Shown in pieces: positions 36,562 to 45,230 of a stretch of 64,000 bases of DNA (the first letter of the stretch is position 1; each line of letters starts with the position of its first letter). This DNA comes from Mycobacteriales bacterium. Lineage in GTDB: Bacteria; Actinomycetota; Actinomycetes; BP-191. Below the pieces are notes generated by a model. That model had not been told where the DNA came from, made no database searches, and saw nothing but the letters and a program-made list of their open reading frames with translations. Where the stretch lies: the NCBI GenBank assembly GCA_035714365.1, contig DASTMB010000084.1, positions 1 to 64,000 of the forward strand. The letters run 5' to 3'. Position numbers and translations under genes: made by a program.

Positions 36562-36628
36562 GAGTCGCCACCTGGACCGGTTCCCGTCGTGCGCGACGAC
36601 CCGGCGCCACCTGAGAAGAGGACCCACC

Positions 36629-36856
36629 ATGAAGTCGGGCATCCACCCGAACTACGTCGCCGCGACCGTGCACTGCTCGTGCGGCAACACGTTCGAGACC
36701 CGCAGCACCGTCAGCGACATCCACGCGGACGTCTGCTCGCAGTGCCACCCGTTCTACACGGGCAAGCAGAAGATCATGGACGTCGGCGGCCGCGTCGAGA
36801 AGTTCGAGAAGCGGTTCGGCAAGCGCACCCCGAAGGGTGCCGACAGCCAGGGCTAG
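36629..36856 (+). CDS. rpmE: 50S ribosomal protein L31, zinc-binding type
   Basis: A 75-residue ribosomal protein. [10 protein letters not shown] at the start and [20 protein letters not shown] are L31 signatures. Cys16, Cys18, Cys36 and Cys39 form the zinc ribbon of the C+ type, meaning it depends on zinc and may be replaced by a zinc-free paralogue under Zur control. ATG 36629 follows AGAAGAGGACC. In related genomes rpmE directly follows rho; here the tad/hic block separates them. Confidence 0.97.
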   Translation: MKSGIHPNYVAATVHCSCGNTFETRSTVSDIHADVCSQCHPFYTGKQKIMDVGGRVEKFEKRFGKRTPKGADSQG

Positions 36857-36901
36857 TGTCCGGCGAGCCCACCGCCCGCCGACCCGAGAGCCCCACAACC
36901 G

Positions 36902-37960
36902 ATGTTCGACAAGCTCGACAGCATCCTGGGCGAGTACGCCGAGCTGGAGACCCAGCTCGGCGACCCCGGCGTGCACTCAGACCAGAACCGCGCCCGCGAC
37001 CTCGGCAAGCGCTACGCCGAGCTCGGCCCGGTCGTGGACGCCTACCGCGCCTACAAGGCGGTCGACGACGACCTCGCCGCCGCGAAGGAGCTGGTGGCGG
37101 AGGACGCGTCGTTCCGCGACGAGGTGACCAGCCTGGAGCAACGCCGTGAGGAGCTGGTGCAGCAGCTCCGCGAGGCGCTGATCCCGCGCGACCCCAACGA
37201 CGCGAAGGACGTCATCCTCCAGGTGAAGGCGGGGGAGGGCGGCGAGGAGTCGGCGCTGTTCGCGGGCGACCTGCTGCGCATGTACCTGCGTTACGCCGAG
37301 CGCCAGGGGTGGAAGACCGAGCTGCTCGACGCCACCGAGTCGGACCTCGGCGGCTACAAGGACGTCAGCGTCGCGGTGAAGGCGCGCAACGGCGGCGTCT
37401 GGCGGCGGCTGAAGTACGAGGGCGGCGTGCACCGGGTGCAACGCGTGCCGGCGACCGAGTCGCAGGGCCGCATTCACACCAGCGCGGCGGGCGTGCTGGT
37501 GATGCCGGAGGCCGAGGAGGTCGACGTCACGATCGACCCGAACGACCTGCGCATCGACGTCTACCGCAGCAGCGGCCCGGGCGGGCAGAGCGTCAACACC
37601 ACGGACTCGGCGGTGCGCATCACGCACCTGCCGACCGGCACCGTCGTGTCGATGCAGAACGAGAAGAGCCAGCTCCAGAACAAGGAGGCGGCGCTGCGGG
37701 TCCTCCGCGCGCGGCTGCTCGCGCAGGCGATCGAGGCGCAGCAGGCGGAGGCGAGCGCGCAGCGCGGCGCGCAGGTCCGCACCGTCGACCGCAGCGAGCG
37801 GGTGCGCACCTACAACTACCCGGAGAACCGCATCTCCGACCACCGCACCGGCTTCAAGGCGTACAACCTCGACCAGGTCCTCGACGGCGACCTCGACGCG
37901 GTGATCCAGTCGCTGGTCGACGCCGACAACGCAGCCCGGCTCGCCGGTGACGACTCCTGA
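36902..37960 (+). CDS. prfA: Peptide chain release factor 1
   Basis: A 352-residue class I release factor recognising UAA/UAG. The catalytic GGQ loop ([17 protein letters not shown]) is at residues ~227-229. The codon-recognition region contains [15 protein letters not shown], where the P-x-T-type motif is read as PAT. Length and the N-terminal coiled coil are normal for RF1. The next gene, prmC, which methylates the GGQ glutamine, overlaps by 14 bp, so modifier and target are co-expressed. Confidence 0.97.
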   Translation: MFDKLDSILGEYAELETQLGDPGVHSDQNRARDLGKRYAELGPVVDAYRAYKAVDDDLAAAKELVAEDASFRDEVTSLEQRREELVQQLREALIPRDPNDAKDVILQVKAGEGGEESALFAGDLLRMYLRYAERQGWKTELLDATESDLGGYKDVSVAVKARNGGVWRRLKYEGGVHRVQRVPATESQGRIHTSAAGVLVMPEAEEVDVTIDPNDLRIDVYRSSGPGGQSVNTTDSAVRITHLPTGTVVSMQNEKSQLQNKEAALRVLRARLLAQAIEAQQAEASAQRGAQVRTVDRSERVRTYNYPENRISDHRTGFKAYNLDQVLDGDLDAVIQSLVDADNAARLAGDDS

Positions 37961-38840
37961 CCTCGGCCGGCCGGTGCCGCTGCGTCCGGCGCTGACCGAG
38001 GCCACCGCCACCCTCGCCGCCGTCGGCGTGGAGTCGCCGCGCTGGGACGCCGAGCAGCTCGTCGCGCACGTCCTCGGCGTCGCCCGCACCAGCCTCGTCA
38101 CCGTGCCGAACCTCGACCCCGCCCAGCACGACGAGCTGCAACGGCTCGTGGCCCGCCGCGCCGCGCGGGAGCCGTTGCAGCACATCGTCGGCAGCGTCGG
38201 CTTCCGCTTCATCGAGCTGGCCGTCGGCCCCGGCGTGTTCATCCCGCGCCCCGAGTCGGAGTCGGTGGCGGGCTGGGCGATCGACGCCGCCCGCAACGCC
38301 GGCGTCCCCCACCCGCGCGTCGTCGACCTGTGCGCCGGCTCGGCGGCGATCGCGCTGTCGATCGCGCACGAGGTGCCGAGCGCGGAGGTGCACGCGGTCG
38401 AGCTGGACGAGGGCGCGCTGGAGTGGGCCCGCCGCAACGCCGCCGCCCGCGAGCGCGCCGGCGACCCACCGGTGACGCTGCACCACGCCGACGTGGCGCA
38501 CGCGGTGCCGGAGCTGGACGGCACCGTCGACGTCGTCGTCAGCAACCCGCCGTACGTCGCCGAGCACGAGCTGGAAGACGTCGACCCGGAGGTGCGCGAG
38601 CACGACCCGCACGTCGCGCTCGTCGCCGGCCCGGAGGGGCTGGACGTCATCCGTGAGGTCGAGCGGACCGCGAAGCGGCTGCTCCGGCCGGGCGGCAGCG
38701 TCGTCGTGGAGCACAGCGACCGGCAGGGCGAGTCGGTGCCGGCGGTGTTCGCGGAGGCGGGCGGCTGGGCGGGCATCGCCGACCATCCGGACCTGGTGGG
38801 CAGGCCAAGGTTCACCGTCGCGACGAAGATAACGACGTGA
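37947..38840 (+). CDS. prmC: Release factor glutamine methyltransferase
   Basis: A 297-residue S-adenosylmethionine-dependent methyltransferase (HemK family) that methylates the GGQ glutamine of RF1/RF2. The N-terminal helical domain ([21 protein letters not shown]) binds the factor. The catalytic domain has [13 protein letters not shown] (SAM site) and the signature [11 protein letters not shown] start inside the end of prfA; the stop overlaps the start of tsaC by four bases. Confidence 0.96.
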   Translation: MTTPDLGRPVPLRPALTEATATLAAVGVESPRWDAEQLVAHVLGVARTSLVTVPNLDPAQHDELQRLVARRAAREPLQHIVGSVGFRFIELAVGPGVFIPRPESESVAGWAIDAARNAGVPHPRVVDLCAGSAAIALSIAHEVPSAEVHAVELDEGALEWARRNAAARERAGDPPVTLHHADVAHAVPELDGTVDVVVSNPPYVAEHELEDVDPEVREHDPHVALVAGPEGLDVIREVERTAKRLLRPGGSVVVEHSDRQGESVPAVFAEAGGWAGIADHPDLVGRPRFTVATKITT

Positions 38841-39478
38841 GCCGCACCTACGACTGCACGCGGGAGACCGACGCCCGCGCCACCGCCATCGCCGACGCCG
38901 CCGGGGCGATCCGCCGTGGCGACCTCGTCGTCCTCCCCACCGACACCGTCTACGGCGTCGGCGCCGACGCGTTCTCCCCGAACGCCGTCCGCCGCCTGCT
39001 CGACGCGAAGGGCCGCGGCCGCGACGTGCCGGTGCCCGTCCTCGTCGGCTCGTGGCGGACCGTCAACGGCCTCGCCGACGACCTCTCCGACACCGCCAAG
39101 GACCTCATCGCGGCGTTCTGGCCCGGCGCGCTGACGCTGGTGCTGCGGCAGGGCACCGGCCTCACCTGGGACCTCGGCGACACCAAGGGGACCGTCGCCG
39201 TGCGGATGCCGTTGCACCCGGTGGCGATCGAGCTGCTCGCCGAGACCGGGCCGCTCGCCGTGTCCAGCGCCAACCGCCACGGCTCCGAGCCGCCGATGAC
39301 CGTCGCGGAGGCGGAGACGCAGCTCGGCTCGGCGATCGCCGTCTACCTCGACGCCGGGCCGACCACCGACCGCACGCCGTCGACGATCGTGGACCTGACG
39401 GGGGAGCGGCCGCGGCTGCTGCGCGAGGGCGCCGTGACCGCCGACCAGCTCCGCGAGGTCGCCGGCGAGCTCGCATGA
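38837..39478 (+). CDS. tsaC: L-threonylcarbamoyladenylate synthase (Sua5/YrdC family)
   Basis: A 213-residue YrdC-domain protein making the threonylcarbamoyl-AMP intermediate of tRNA t6A37. The core has VVLPTDTVYGVGADAFS, a Lys/Arg-rich KGRGRDVPVPVLVGS, TLVLRQGTG and the conserved SSANRHGSEPP. It lacks the extra C-terminal Sua5 domain. GTG start within prmC's stop; ATGA overlap with the phosphatase gene downstream. Confidence 0.93.
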   Translation: MSRTYDCTRETDARATAIADAAGAIRRGDLVVLPTDTVYGVGADAFSPNAVRRLLDAKGRGRDVPVPVLVGSWRTVNGLADDLSDTAKDLIAAFWPGALTLVLRQGTGLTWDLGDTKGTVAVRMPLHPVAIELLAETGPLAVSSANRHGSEPPMTVAEAETQLGSAIAVYLDAGPTTDRTPSTIVDLTGERPRLLREGAVTADQLREVAGELA

Positions 39479-40035
39479 GCGAGCGCTTCGATCTGTTGTT
39501 CGTCTGCACGGGGAACATCTGCCGGTCGCCCACGGCCGAGCTCTACGCCGCCCACCACCTGCCGCCGGAGTCGTTCCGCGTGCACAGTGCGGGGACGTAC
39601 GGGCTGGAGGGGTACCCGATCGAGCCCGGCGCCGCGCGGCCGCTGGAACGCCTCGGCATCGCCTGCGACGCGTTCCGCGCCACCCGGCTGACCGCCGCGC
39701 TGGTCGAGGCCGCGGACCTCGTGCTGACCGCCACCCGCGAGCACCGCACGGCGGTCGTGACGCTGGTGCCCGGCGCGCTGCCGCGGACGTTCACGATGCG
39801 GGAGTTCGCGCGGCTCGCGGCGCGCGTCGACACCGCGCTCCTCGGCGGCGAAGCGCCCGAACGCGCCCGTGCCCTGGTCGCGGCCGCCGCTGCGCAGCGC
39901 GGGCGCGCCTGGGCGAAGCCCGCGAACGACGACGTCGCCGACCCGTACGGCCTGGGCGCCAAGGCGTACGACCGCGCGATCTCCGAGATCACCGACGCGC
40001 TCCAGGTGCCGTTGGAGCTGCTCGCGGGCGTCTAG
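39475..40035 (+). CDS. Low-molecular-weight protein tyrosine phosphatase
   Basis: A 186-residue LMW-PTP. The P-loop VCTGNICRSP (CX5R, residues ~11-20) holds the catalytic cysteine and arginine, and the acid Asp is in VADPYGLG near the C-terminus, as expected. In related bacteria such enzymes oppose tyrosine kinases for envelope polysaccharide; here wecA lies one gene downstream past glyA, but a link is inference. ATG overlaps the tsaC stop. The glyA start follows after 9 bp. Confidence 0.93.
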   Translation: MSERFDLLFVCTGNICRSPTAELYAAHHLPPESFRVHSAGTYGLEGYPIEPGAARPLERLGIACDAFRATRLTAALVEAADLVLTATREHRTAVVTLVPGALPRTFTMREFARLAARVDTALLGGEAPERARALVAAAAAQRGRAWAKPANDDVADPYGLGAKAYDRAISEITDALQVPLELLAGV

Positions 40036-40044
40036 CATTGCCGC

Positions 40045-41313
40045 ATGACCGACACCTTCTGGGGCCCCGACTTCGCCGCTCTCGAACGCACGGACCCGGA
40101 GATCGCGGGTGTCGTCCTCGCCGAGCTGGACCGCCTGCGCGGCGGCCTGCAGCTCATCGCGAGCGAGAACTTCACCTCGCCCGCCGTGCTGGCCGCCCTC
40201 GGCAGCACGCTGTCCAACAAGTACGCCGAGGGGTACCCCGGCCGCCGCTACTACGGCGGCTGCGCCGAGGTCGACAAGGCCGAGGAGATCGGCATCGCGC
40301 GGGCCAAGGAGCTGTTCGGCGCCGACCACGCGAACCTCCAGCCGCACAGCGGCGCCAGCGCGAACATCGCCGTCTACGGCGCGTTCCTCACCCCGGGCGA
40401 CACGGTGCTGGCGATGAGCCTGCCGATGGGCGGGCACCTCACCCACGGCGCCAAGGTGTCGTTCTCCGGGAAGTGGTTCAACGCCGTCCACTACGGCGTG
40501 GCCAAGGACACCGAGGACATCGACTACGACCAGGTGCGCGACCTCGCGCGCGAGCACCGGCCGAAGATGGTGATCTGCGGCGGCAGCGCGATCCCGCGGC
40601 TCATCGACTTCGCGGCGTTCCGCGACATCTGCGACGAGGTCGGCGCGGTCCTCATGGTCGACGCGGCGCACTTCATCGGCCTGGTGGCGGGCAAGGCGAT
40701 CCCGAGCCCCGTGCCGTACGCCGACGTCGTGACGTTCACGACGCACAAGGTGCTGCGCGGGCCGCGCGGCGGCATGCTCGTCTGCAAGGAGGAGCACGCC
40801 GCGAAGCTCGACAAGGCGGTCTTCCCGATGATGCAGGGCGGCCCGCTCATGCACGCCGTCGCGGCGAAGGCGGTCGCCCTCAAGGAGGCGGGCACGCCGG
40901 AGTACCAGGCGTACGCCCGCCAGGTGATCGCGAACGCCCAGGCGCTCACCGAGGGGCTGATCGCCGAGGGGATGCGCGCCGTCACCGGCGGCACCGACAC
41001 CCACCTCGCGCTGCTCGACCTCCAGCCGCTCGGCGTCACCGGCGCCGACGCCGAGGCCCGCTGCGACGCCGCCGGCATCGTGCTCAACAAGAACGCCATC
41101 CCGTACGACCCGCAGCCCCCGTCGGTCGCCTCCGGCATCCGCGTCGGCTCGCCGAGCGTCACGACGCAGGGCATGGGGGAGGGCGAGATGAAGGAGATCG
41201 CCGGCCTCATCGCGCGGGCCGTCCGCGACGGTGCCGACGGCGGGGTCGCGAGCGAGGTCCGCACCTCGGTCGCCGCCCTGGTGGAGGCGCACCCGGCCTA
41301 CCCGCGCGCCTAG
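40045..41313 (+). CDS. glyA: Serine hydroxymethyltransferase
   Basis: A 422-residue PLP enzyme that interconverts serine and glycine with tetrahydrofolate, the main source of one-carbon units. Features: QLIASENFTSPAVLAALGS near the start, YAEGYPGRRYYGGC, HSGASAN, and the PLP-lysine segment TFTTHKVLRGPRGG (Lys ~234). Normal length. No glycine riboswitch is visible in the 9-bp gap upstream, so it is probably transcribed with the genes before it. Confidence 0.97.
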   Translation: MTDTFWGPDFAALERTDPEIAGVVLAELDRLRGGLQLIASENFTSPAVLAALGSTLSNKYAEGYPGRRYYGGCAEVDKAEEIGIARAKELFGADHANLQPHSGASANIAVYGAFLTPGDTVLAMSLPMGGHLTHGAKVSFSGKWFNAVHYGVAKDTEDIDYDQVRDLAREHRPKMVICGGSAIPRLIDFAAFRDICDEVGAVLMVDAAHFIGLVAGKAIPSPVPYADVVTFTTHKVLRGPRGGMLVCKEEHAAKLDKAVFPMMQGGPLMHAVAAKAVALKEAGTPEYQAYARQVIANAQALTEGLIAEGMRAVTGGTDTHLALLDLQPLGVTGADAEARCDAAGIVLNKNAIPYDPQPPSVASGIRVGSPSVTTQGMGEGEMKEIAGLIARAVRDGADGGVASEVRTSVAALVEAHPAYPRA

Positions 41314-41330
41314 CGCGGCCGGCCGGCCCG

Positions 41331-42482
41331 ATGCGCGAGTACGCGCTCGTCTTCCTCGTCGCCGCGGCGGTGACGTACCTGCTCACGCCGATCGCGCGGC
41401 GGTTCGCCGTCGCCACGCAGACGCTCGCCCGCCCGCGCGACCGCGACGTGCACGCCATCCCGACGCCGTACCTCGGCGGGCTGGCGATGCTCGGCGGGGC
41501 GGTCGCCGCGATGTTCGTGGCGCGCGCGCTGCCGTCGTTGCAGAACGTCCGCGGCACGCCCGAGCCGAAGGCCGTCCTGGTGGCCGGCACGCTGATCTGC
41601 GCGGTCGGCATCATCGACGACAAGTGGCAGCTCGACGCGTTCACCAAGCTCGCCGGGCAGGCGGTCGCCGCCGGCCTGCTCGTGCTGCTCGGCGTGCAGC
41701 TCCAGTTCGTCACGCTGCCCGGCACCGGCGCGCAGAACTTCGCGCTCGACCCGAACACCGCCGTCGTCGCGACCGTCGTGCTGACGCTCGTGATGGTGAA
41801 CTCGATCAACTTCATCGACGGCCTCGACGGCCTCGCGGCGGGCGTCGTCGGCATCGCGGCGGTGGCGTTCTTCGGGTTCTGCTACCAGCTCTCCGCGGTC
41901 CAGCACATCACCCGCGTCACGCCGGCGACGCTGCTCGCGGCGATCGTCGCCGGCATCTGCGTGGGCTTCCTGCCGCACAACTTCAGCCCGGCCCGCATCT
42001 TCATGGGCGACTCCGGCTCGATGCTGCTCGGCCTGCTGCTCGCCGCCGCGGTCACCAGCGGGACCACGTCGTTCGACCCGACGGCGTTCAGCGCGGGGCG
42101 CGGCGCGACGTTCTTCTTCCCGGTGCTGCTGCCGCTCACCGTGCTCGCGGTGCCGTTCGTGGACCTGGTGCTCGCCGTGCTGCGGCGCACCCGGACCGGC
42201 CGCAGCGTGTTCGCGCCCGACAAGGAGCACCTGCACCACCGCCTGCTCGAGATCGGGCACACGCACCGGCGCGCGGTCCTGACGATCTGGTACTGGGCGG
42301 CGGTGCTCGCGTTCGGCGGCGTCGCGGCGGCGTTCGTGCCGCTGCCGCTCGTGCTCACCGGCGTGGGCGTGGCGACGCTCGTCGGCGCGGCGGTGAGCCT
42401 GGTGCGCCCCGGCGGCGGCGCCGACACCGGGCCGGACGCGGACGTGGTCAGCCTCGACGACGTGCGGCGCTCGGCGGGCTGA
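41331..42482 (+). CDS. wecA: Undecaprenyl-phosphate sugar-1-phosphate transferase (WecA/TagO family)
   Basis: A 383-residue polytopic membrane protein of about ten helices that transfers a GlcNAc-1-P-type group to undecaprenyl (or decaprenyl) phosphate to begin wall polymer or arabinogalactan linker synthesis. Hallmarks are HAIPTPYLGGLAM, GIIDDKWQLDAFTKL (Asp pair), NSINFIDGLDGLAAG, RIFMGDSGSMLLG and the cytoplasmic HLHHRLLEIGH. It is the counterpart of M. tuberculosis Rv1302 (rfe), also just before the atp genes. ATG 41331. Confidence 0.94.
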   Translation: MREYALVFLVAAAVTYLLTPIARRFAVATQTLARPRDRDVHAIPTPYLGGLAMLGGAVAAMFVARALPSLQNVRGTPEPKAVLVAGTLICAVGIIDDKWQLDAFTKLAGQAVAAGLLVLLGVQLQFVTLPGTGAQNFALDPNTAVVATVVLTLVMVNSINFIDGLDGLAAGVVGIAAVAFFGFCYQLSAVQHITRVTPATLLAAIVAGICVGFLPHNFSPARIFMGDSGSMLLGLLLAAAVTSGTTSFDPTAFSAGRGATFFFPVLLPLTVLAVPFVDLVLAVLRRTRTGRSVFAPDKEHLHHRLLEIGHTHRRAVLTIWYWAAVLAFGGVAAAFVPLPLVLTGVGVATLVGAAVSLVRPGGGADTGPDADVVSLDDVRRSAG

Positions 42483-42534
42483 GCCGGCGCGGGTACGCTG
42501 GGCGCCCCCGCCCCGATTCGTTGGGAGATGTCCC

Positions 42535-42735
42535 TTGCGTCGCATCCTCATGGTCGCGCTCGTCGCCGGCACCGCCGCCGTCAGCGCCCTGCCGGCCTCG
42601 GCCGTCAGCACCGGCTGCGTGTCCGTCGACACCCGCTGCCAGACCTACACCTGCCCGACCACCTCCCGGACCGTGATCAACACCGGCTACACCGACACCG
42701 GCCCGTGGGTCGTCGTCTGCGCCCCCAAGGTCTGA
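42535..42735 (+). CDS. Small exported cysteine-containing protein
   Basis: A 66-residue protein from TTG 42535, with GGGAGATG a short distance upstream. A signal peptide ends at about residue 23 (ALPASA). The 43-residue mature part has four cysteines (Cys28, 35, 40 and 62), Thr/Val-rich, that could form two disulphides. No family recognised. It lies between wecA and the atp control region. The GC3 pattern and ribosome-binding site favour a real gene, but it is short. Confidence 0.58.
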   Translation: MRRILMVALVAGTAAVSALPASAVSTGCVSVDTRCQTYTCPTTSRTVINTGYTDTGPWVVVCAPKV

Positions 42736-42750
42736 CCGGGACGACCGGGG

Positions 42751-42800
42751 CGGGCCGGGTGCTCGTGAAAACTTTCACAAATTTCGCCGCACCCGGCCCG
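42751..42800. terminator. Large hairpin enclosing a second palindrome
   Basis: CGGGCCGGGTGC (42751-42762) and its exact complement GCACCCGGCCCG (42789-42800) form a 12-bp stem around a 26-base loop that itself holds the Rex-like palindrome. It may terminate transcription of the small exported-protein gene before the atp operon. Confidence 0.5.
42764..42779. promoter_or_regulatory. Candidate Rex operator of the ATP synthase operon
   Basis: CGTGAAAACTTTCACA is a near-perfect palindrome. It has the GTGAA-N4-TTCAC spacing of the Streptomyces Rex operator (TGTGAACGCGTTCACA) and matches it at 12 of 16 positions. Rex senses NADH/NAD+ and in Streptomyces is known to control respiratory genes, including the atp operon. 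It lies about 100 bp before the first atp gene. Confidence 0.6.
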
Positions 42801-42838
42801 CACCCCCTCTGACCTGCGGTTTTGCATCCCGAGGCGTT

Positions 42839-42868
42839 TTGACCCCGCAGGAGCGGCGTTGCTAGGCT
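42839..42868 (+). promoter_or_regulatory. Putative atp operon promoter
   Basis: TTGACC (42839-42844) and TAGGCT (42863-42868), 18 bp apart, fit the housekeeping consensus well. Predicted transcription start is within about 3 bases of the ATG at 42878, implying a leaderless or nearly leaderless mRNA. Confidence 0.6.
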
Positions 42869-42877
42869 GCCCCGGTC

Positions 42878-43135
42878 ATGGCTGGGACACCGGAGCGCAC
42901 GCAGTGGCAGGACCTCGGGACGGCGTGGAACGCCGTGATCGAGTTCTCCGCCGCGCTCGCCGTCTACGGCGTCCTCGGCTATTACGCCGACAAGTGGCTG
43001 CACACCGGTCACGTCCTGTTCCTCGGTGGTCTGCTCCTCGGTCTCGTGCTCGGCCTCTACATCCTGCTGAAGAGGTCCGAGCAGGCCGACCGGGAGCACC
43101 TCGCGGCGAGGCGTGCGGACCGTGCGGCCCGCTGA
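42878..43135 (+). CDS. AtpZ/AtpI-family ATP synthase accessory protein
   Basis: An 85-residue protein with two membrane helices (VIEFSAALAVYGVLGYYADKW and LFLGGLLLGLVLGLYILL) and a basic C-terminal tail. The AtpZ pattern (WxxLGxAWxxxxEF ... GYYADKW) is clear. AtpZ/AtpI proteins assist assembly of the c-ring or Mg2+ supply for the Fo sector. It is the first gene of the atp operon; GC-rich DNA immediately upstream has no ribosome-binding site, consistent with leaderless translation. It overlaps the next gene by 23 bp. Confidence 0.85.
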   Translation: MAGTPERTQWQDLGTAWNAVIEFSAALAVYGVLGYYADKWLHTGHVLFLGGLLLGLVLGLYILLKRSEQADREHLAARRADRAAR

Positions 43136-43538
43136 CCGCGACGACCTGCTGACCGACACCCGGCTCGTCTCCGTCGCGCTGTGGACCGCCCTGGCGGCCG
43201 CGGTGCCGGCGGCCGTGCTCGGGTTCGTGGCGGCCGGGTGGAGCGGGACGGCCGGCGCCCTCTGGGGCGTCGGTTCGGTGGGCAGCAACGGCGCTGCCGC
43301 CGCCTGGGTCTCCGCCCGGACCGGCCGGACGCGCCGCCAGATCGGCCCGGGACGGGTGCTGCTCGCCCTCCCGGTGCGGATCGCCCTGCTGGCCGCGGCG
43401 ATCGCCGTCGCGGTGGGGCCGATGGGCCTGCCGGCGCTGCCGGTGGTGCTCGCGGTGTGCGGGGGTGAGGTCTGCGTGGTCGCCGCGCAGAGCTGGGTCG
43501 TACTGCACGGGCCGTCGTTCGTCGGCCCGCTGGACTGA
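43113..43538 (+). CDS. AtpI-like membrane protein
   Basis: A 141-residue protein, GTG start, with four predicted membrane helices (VALWTALAAAVPAAVLGFVAA, GALWGVGSVGSNGAAAAWV, VRIALLAAAIAVAV, LPVVLAVCGGEVCVVAAQSWVVL). Position between atpZ and atpB, size and topology match the poorly conserved AtpI-type protein of actinobacterial atp operons (Rv1303-like). Sequence similarity by eye is weak, so the call rests largely on context. Confidence 0.68.
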   Translation: MRTVRPADRDDLLTDTRLVSVALWTALAAAVPAAVLGFVAAGWSGTAGALWGVGSVGSNGAAAAWVSARTGRTRRQIGPGRVLLALPVRIALLAAAIAVAVGPMGLPALPVVLAVCGGEVCVVAAQSWVVLHGPSFVGPLD

Positions 43539-43543
43539 AGGGC

Positions 43544-44314
43544 GTGCACGTGACGCTGGCTGAAGGCGTTCCCGAGCTCGGCGAGCTGTTCAACTGGAAG
43601 TTCGGGCTGTTCCACGTCCCGTTCCTCAACTGGACGATCTTCGCGATGCTCATCGCGTTCCTGCTCGCCGCGCTGTTCCTGCTGACGGCGTTCAACAAGG
43701 GCGAGGTCGTCCCGGGCAAGTACCAGCTCATCGGGGAGAGCCTGGTCGGCTTCGTGCGGACCAACATCGCCGAGGAGGTCATCGGCCACGACGGCGTCCG
43801 CTACGTGCCGTACCTGCTCACGGTGTTCACGCTGATCTTCTTCTTCAACTTCATGGAGGTCTTCCCCGGGGTGTCGTTCCCCCCGAGCTCGAAGATCGCC
43901 GTGCCGATGTTCTTCGCGCTCGTGTCCTGGCTCGTGTTCAACATCGAGGGCATGCGGCGCAACGGCTTCGGCAGGTACTGGAAGGAGATCCTCTTCCCGC
44001 CGGGCGTCCCGGTCGCGCTGTACATCCTGCTGACGCCGATCGAGTTCCTCTCGAACATCGTCATCCGGCCGATCACGCTCACCCTGCGACTGACGTTCAA
44101 CATGCTCGCCGGCCACCTGATCCTGAGCCTGCTCGCGATCCTGCTGCTCAACGTCGTGGACCCGATCGGGCCGAAGGCGCTCGCCGCGCCGTTCGTCATC
44201 GCCATCGGCGTCGGGCTGACCGGCTTCGAGATCTTCGTCGGCTTCCTCCAGGCCTTCATCTTCACGGTGCTCACCGCGCTCTACATCGGCGGCGCCGTCC
44301 ACCCGCAGCACTAG
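43544..44314 (+). CDS. atpB: ATP synthase Fo subunit a
   Basis: A 256-residue membrane protein forming the proton half-channels next to the c-ring. It has five to six hydrophobic helices. The essential arginine is in TLRLTFNMLAGH and the C-terminal helices read FEIFVGFLQAFIFTVLTALYI, both typical. The start may be GTG 43544 or GTG 43550, two codons apart. The gap to atpE is 60 bp with a GAAAGAGAG site. Confidence 0.96.
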   Translation: MHVTLAEGVPELGELFNWKFGLFHVPFLNWTIFAMLIAFLLAALFLLTAFNKGEVVPGKYQLIGESLVGFVRTNIAEEVIGHDGVRYVPYLLTVFTLIFFFNFMEVFPGVSFPPSSKIAVPMFFALVSWLVFNIEGMRRNGFGRYWKEILFPPGVPVALYILLTPIEFLSNIVIRPITLTLRLTFNMLAGHLILSLLAILLLNVVDPIGPKALAAPFVIAIGVGLTGFEIFVGFLQAFIFTVLTALYIGGAVHPQH

Positions 44315-44638
<324 letters not shown>

Positions 44639-44673
44639 CCCTTCCCGACCGACCTTCGAGAGGGGATCCCCCC

Positions 44674-45213
44674 GTGCCGTTCCACATCCTGCTGGCGCAG
44701 GCCGAGGAGACCGACAAGTTCACCCCGGTCGCGCCGCACCCGGGCGAGCTGATCGCGGCGGCGCTGTTCTTCGTGCTGCTGTTCGTCATCATCAGCCGCG
44801 TCGTGCTGCCGAAGCTCAACGCCACCCTCGCCGCGCGCGAGAAGGCGCTGGCCGGCCAGCTCACCGAGGCCGAGTCGACGCGCAACCAGGCCGACCAGGT
44901 GCTCGCCGAGTACCGCGCGAAGCTCGCCGACGCGCAGGCCGAGGCCAACCGCATCATCGAGGAGGGTCGCCGCTCCGCGGAGACCATCGTCGCGGAGGCG
45001 CGCACCCGCGCCGAGGCCGAGGCGCAGACGCTCGTGCAGCGGGCGCAGGGCGACATCCAGGCCGAGCGCGACCGGGCGCTGGGCGCGCTGCGCTCGGAGC
45101 TGGCGACGCTGTCCATCGACCTCGCGAGCCGGGTGGTCGGGCGCTCGCTCGACAGCGAGGCGCAGCGGAGCCTGGTCGACAGCTACATCGACCAGCTCAG
45201 CAACCAGAACTGA
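44674..45213 (+). CDS. atpF: ATP synthase Fo subunit b
   Basis: A 179-residue stator protein. One membrane helix (LIAAALFFVLLFVIISRVVL) is followed by a long, charged coiled coil (TLAAREKALAGQLTEAESTRNQADQVLAEY...) ending in SRVVGRSLDSEAQRSLVDSYID. Unlike the mycobacterial arrangement, delta is a separate gene and not fused to a b-type subunit. GTG start. Confidence 0.96.
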   Translation: MPFHILLAQAEETDKFTPVAPHPGELIAAALFFVLLFVIISRVVLPKLNATLAAREKALAGQLTEAESTRNQADQVLAEYRAKLADAQAEANRIIEEGRRSAETIVAEARTRAEAEAQTLVQRAQGDIQAERDRALGALRSELATLSIDLASRVVGRSLDSEAQRSLVDSYIDQLSNQN

Positions 45214-45230
45214 CGAGGGCGTAGGCAGAC

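Noticed and set aside
36977-39280. 767-codon reverse frame over prfA, prmC and tsaC
   Set aside because: Antisense to three well-recognised genes; Arg/Val/Leu-rich sequence without domains.
42528-42812. 94-codon frame starting at ATG 42528
   Set aside because: It overlaps the signal-peptide-bearing frame at 42535 and encodes a His/Arg-rich shadow running through the hairpin.
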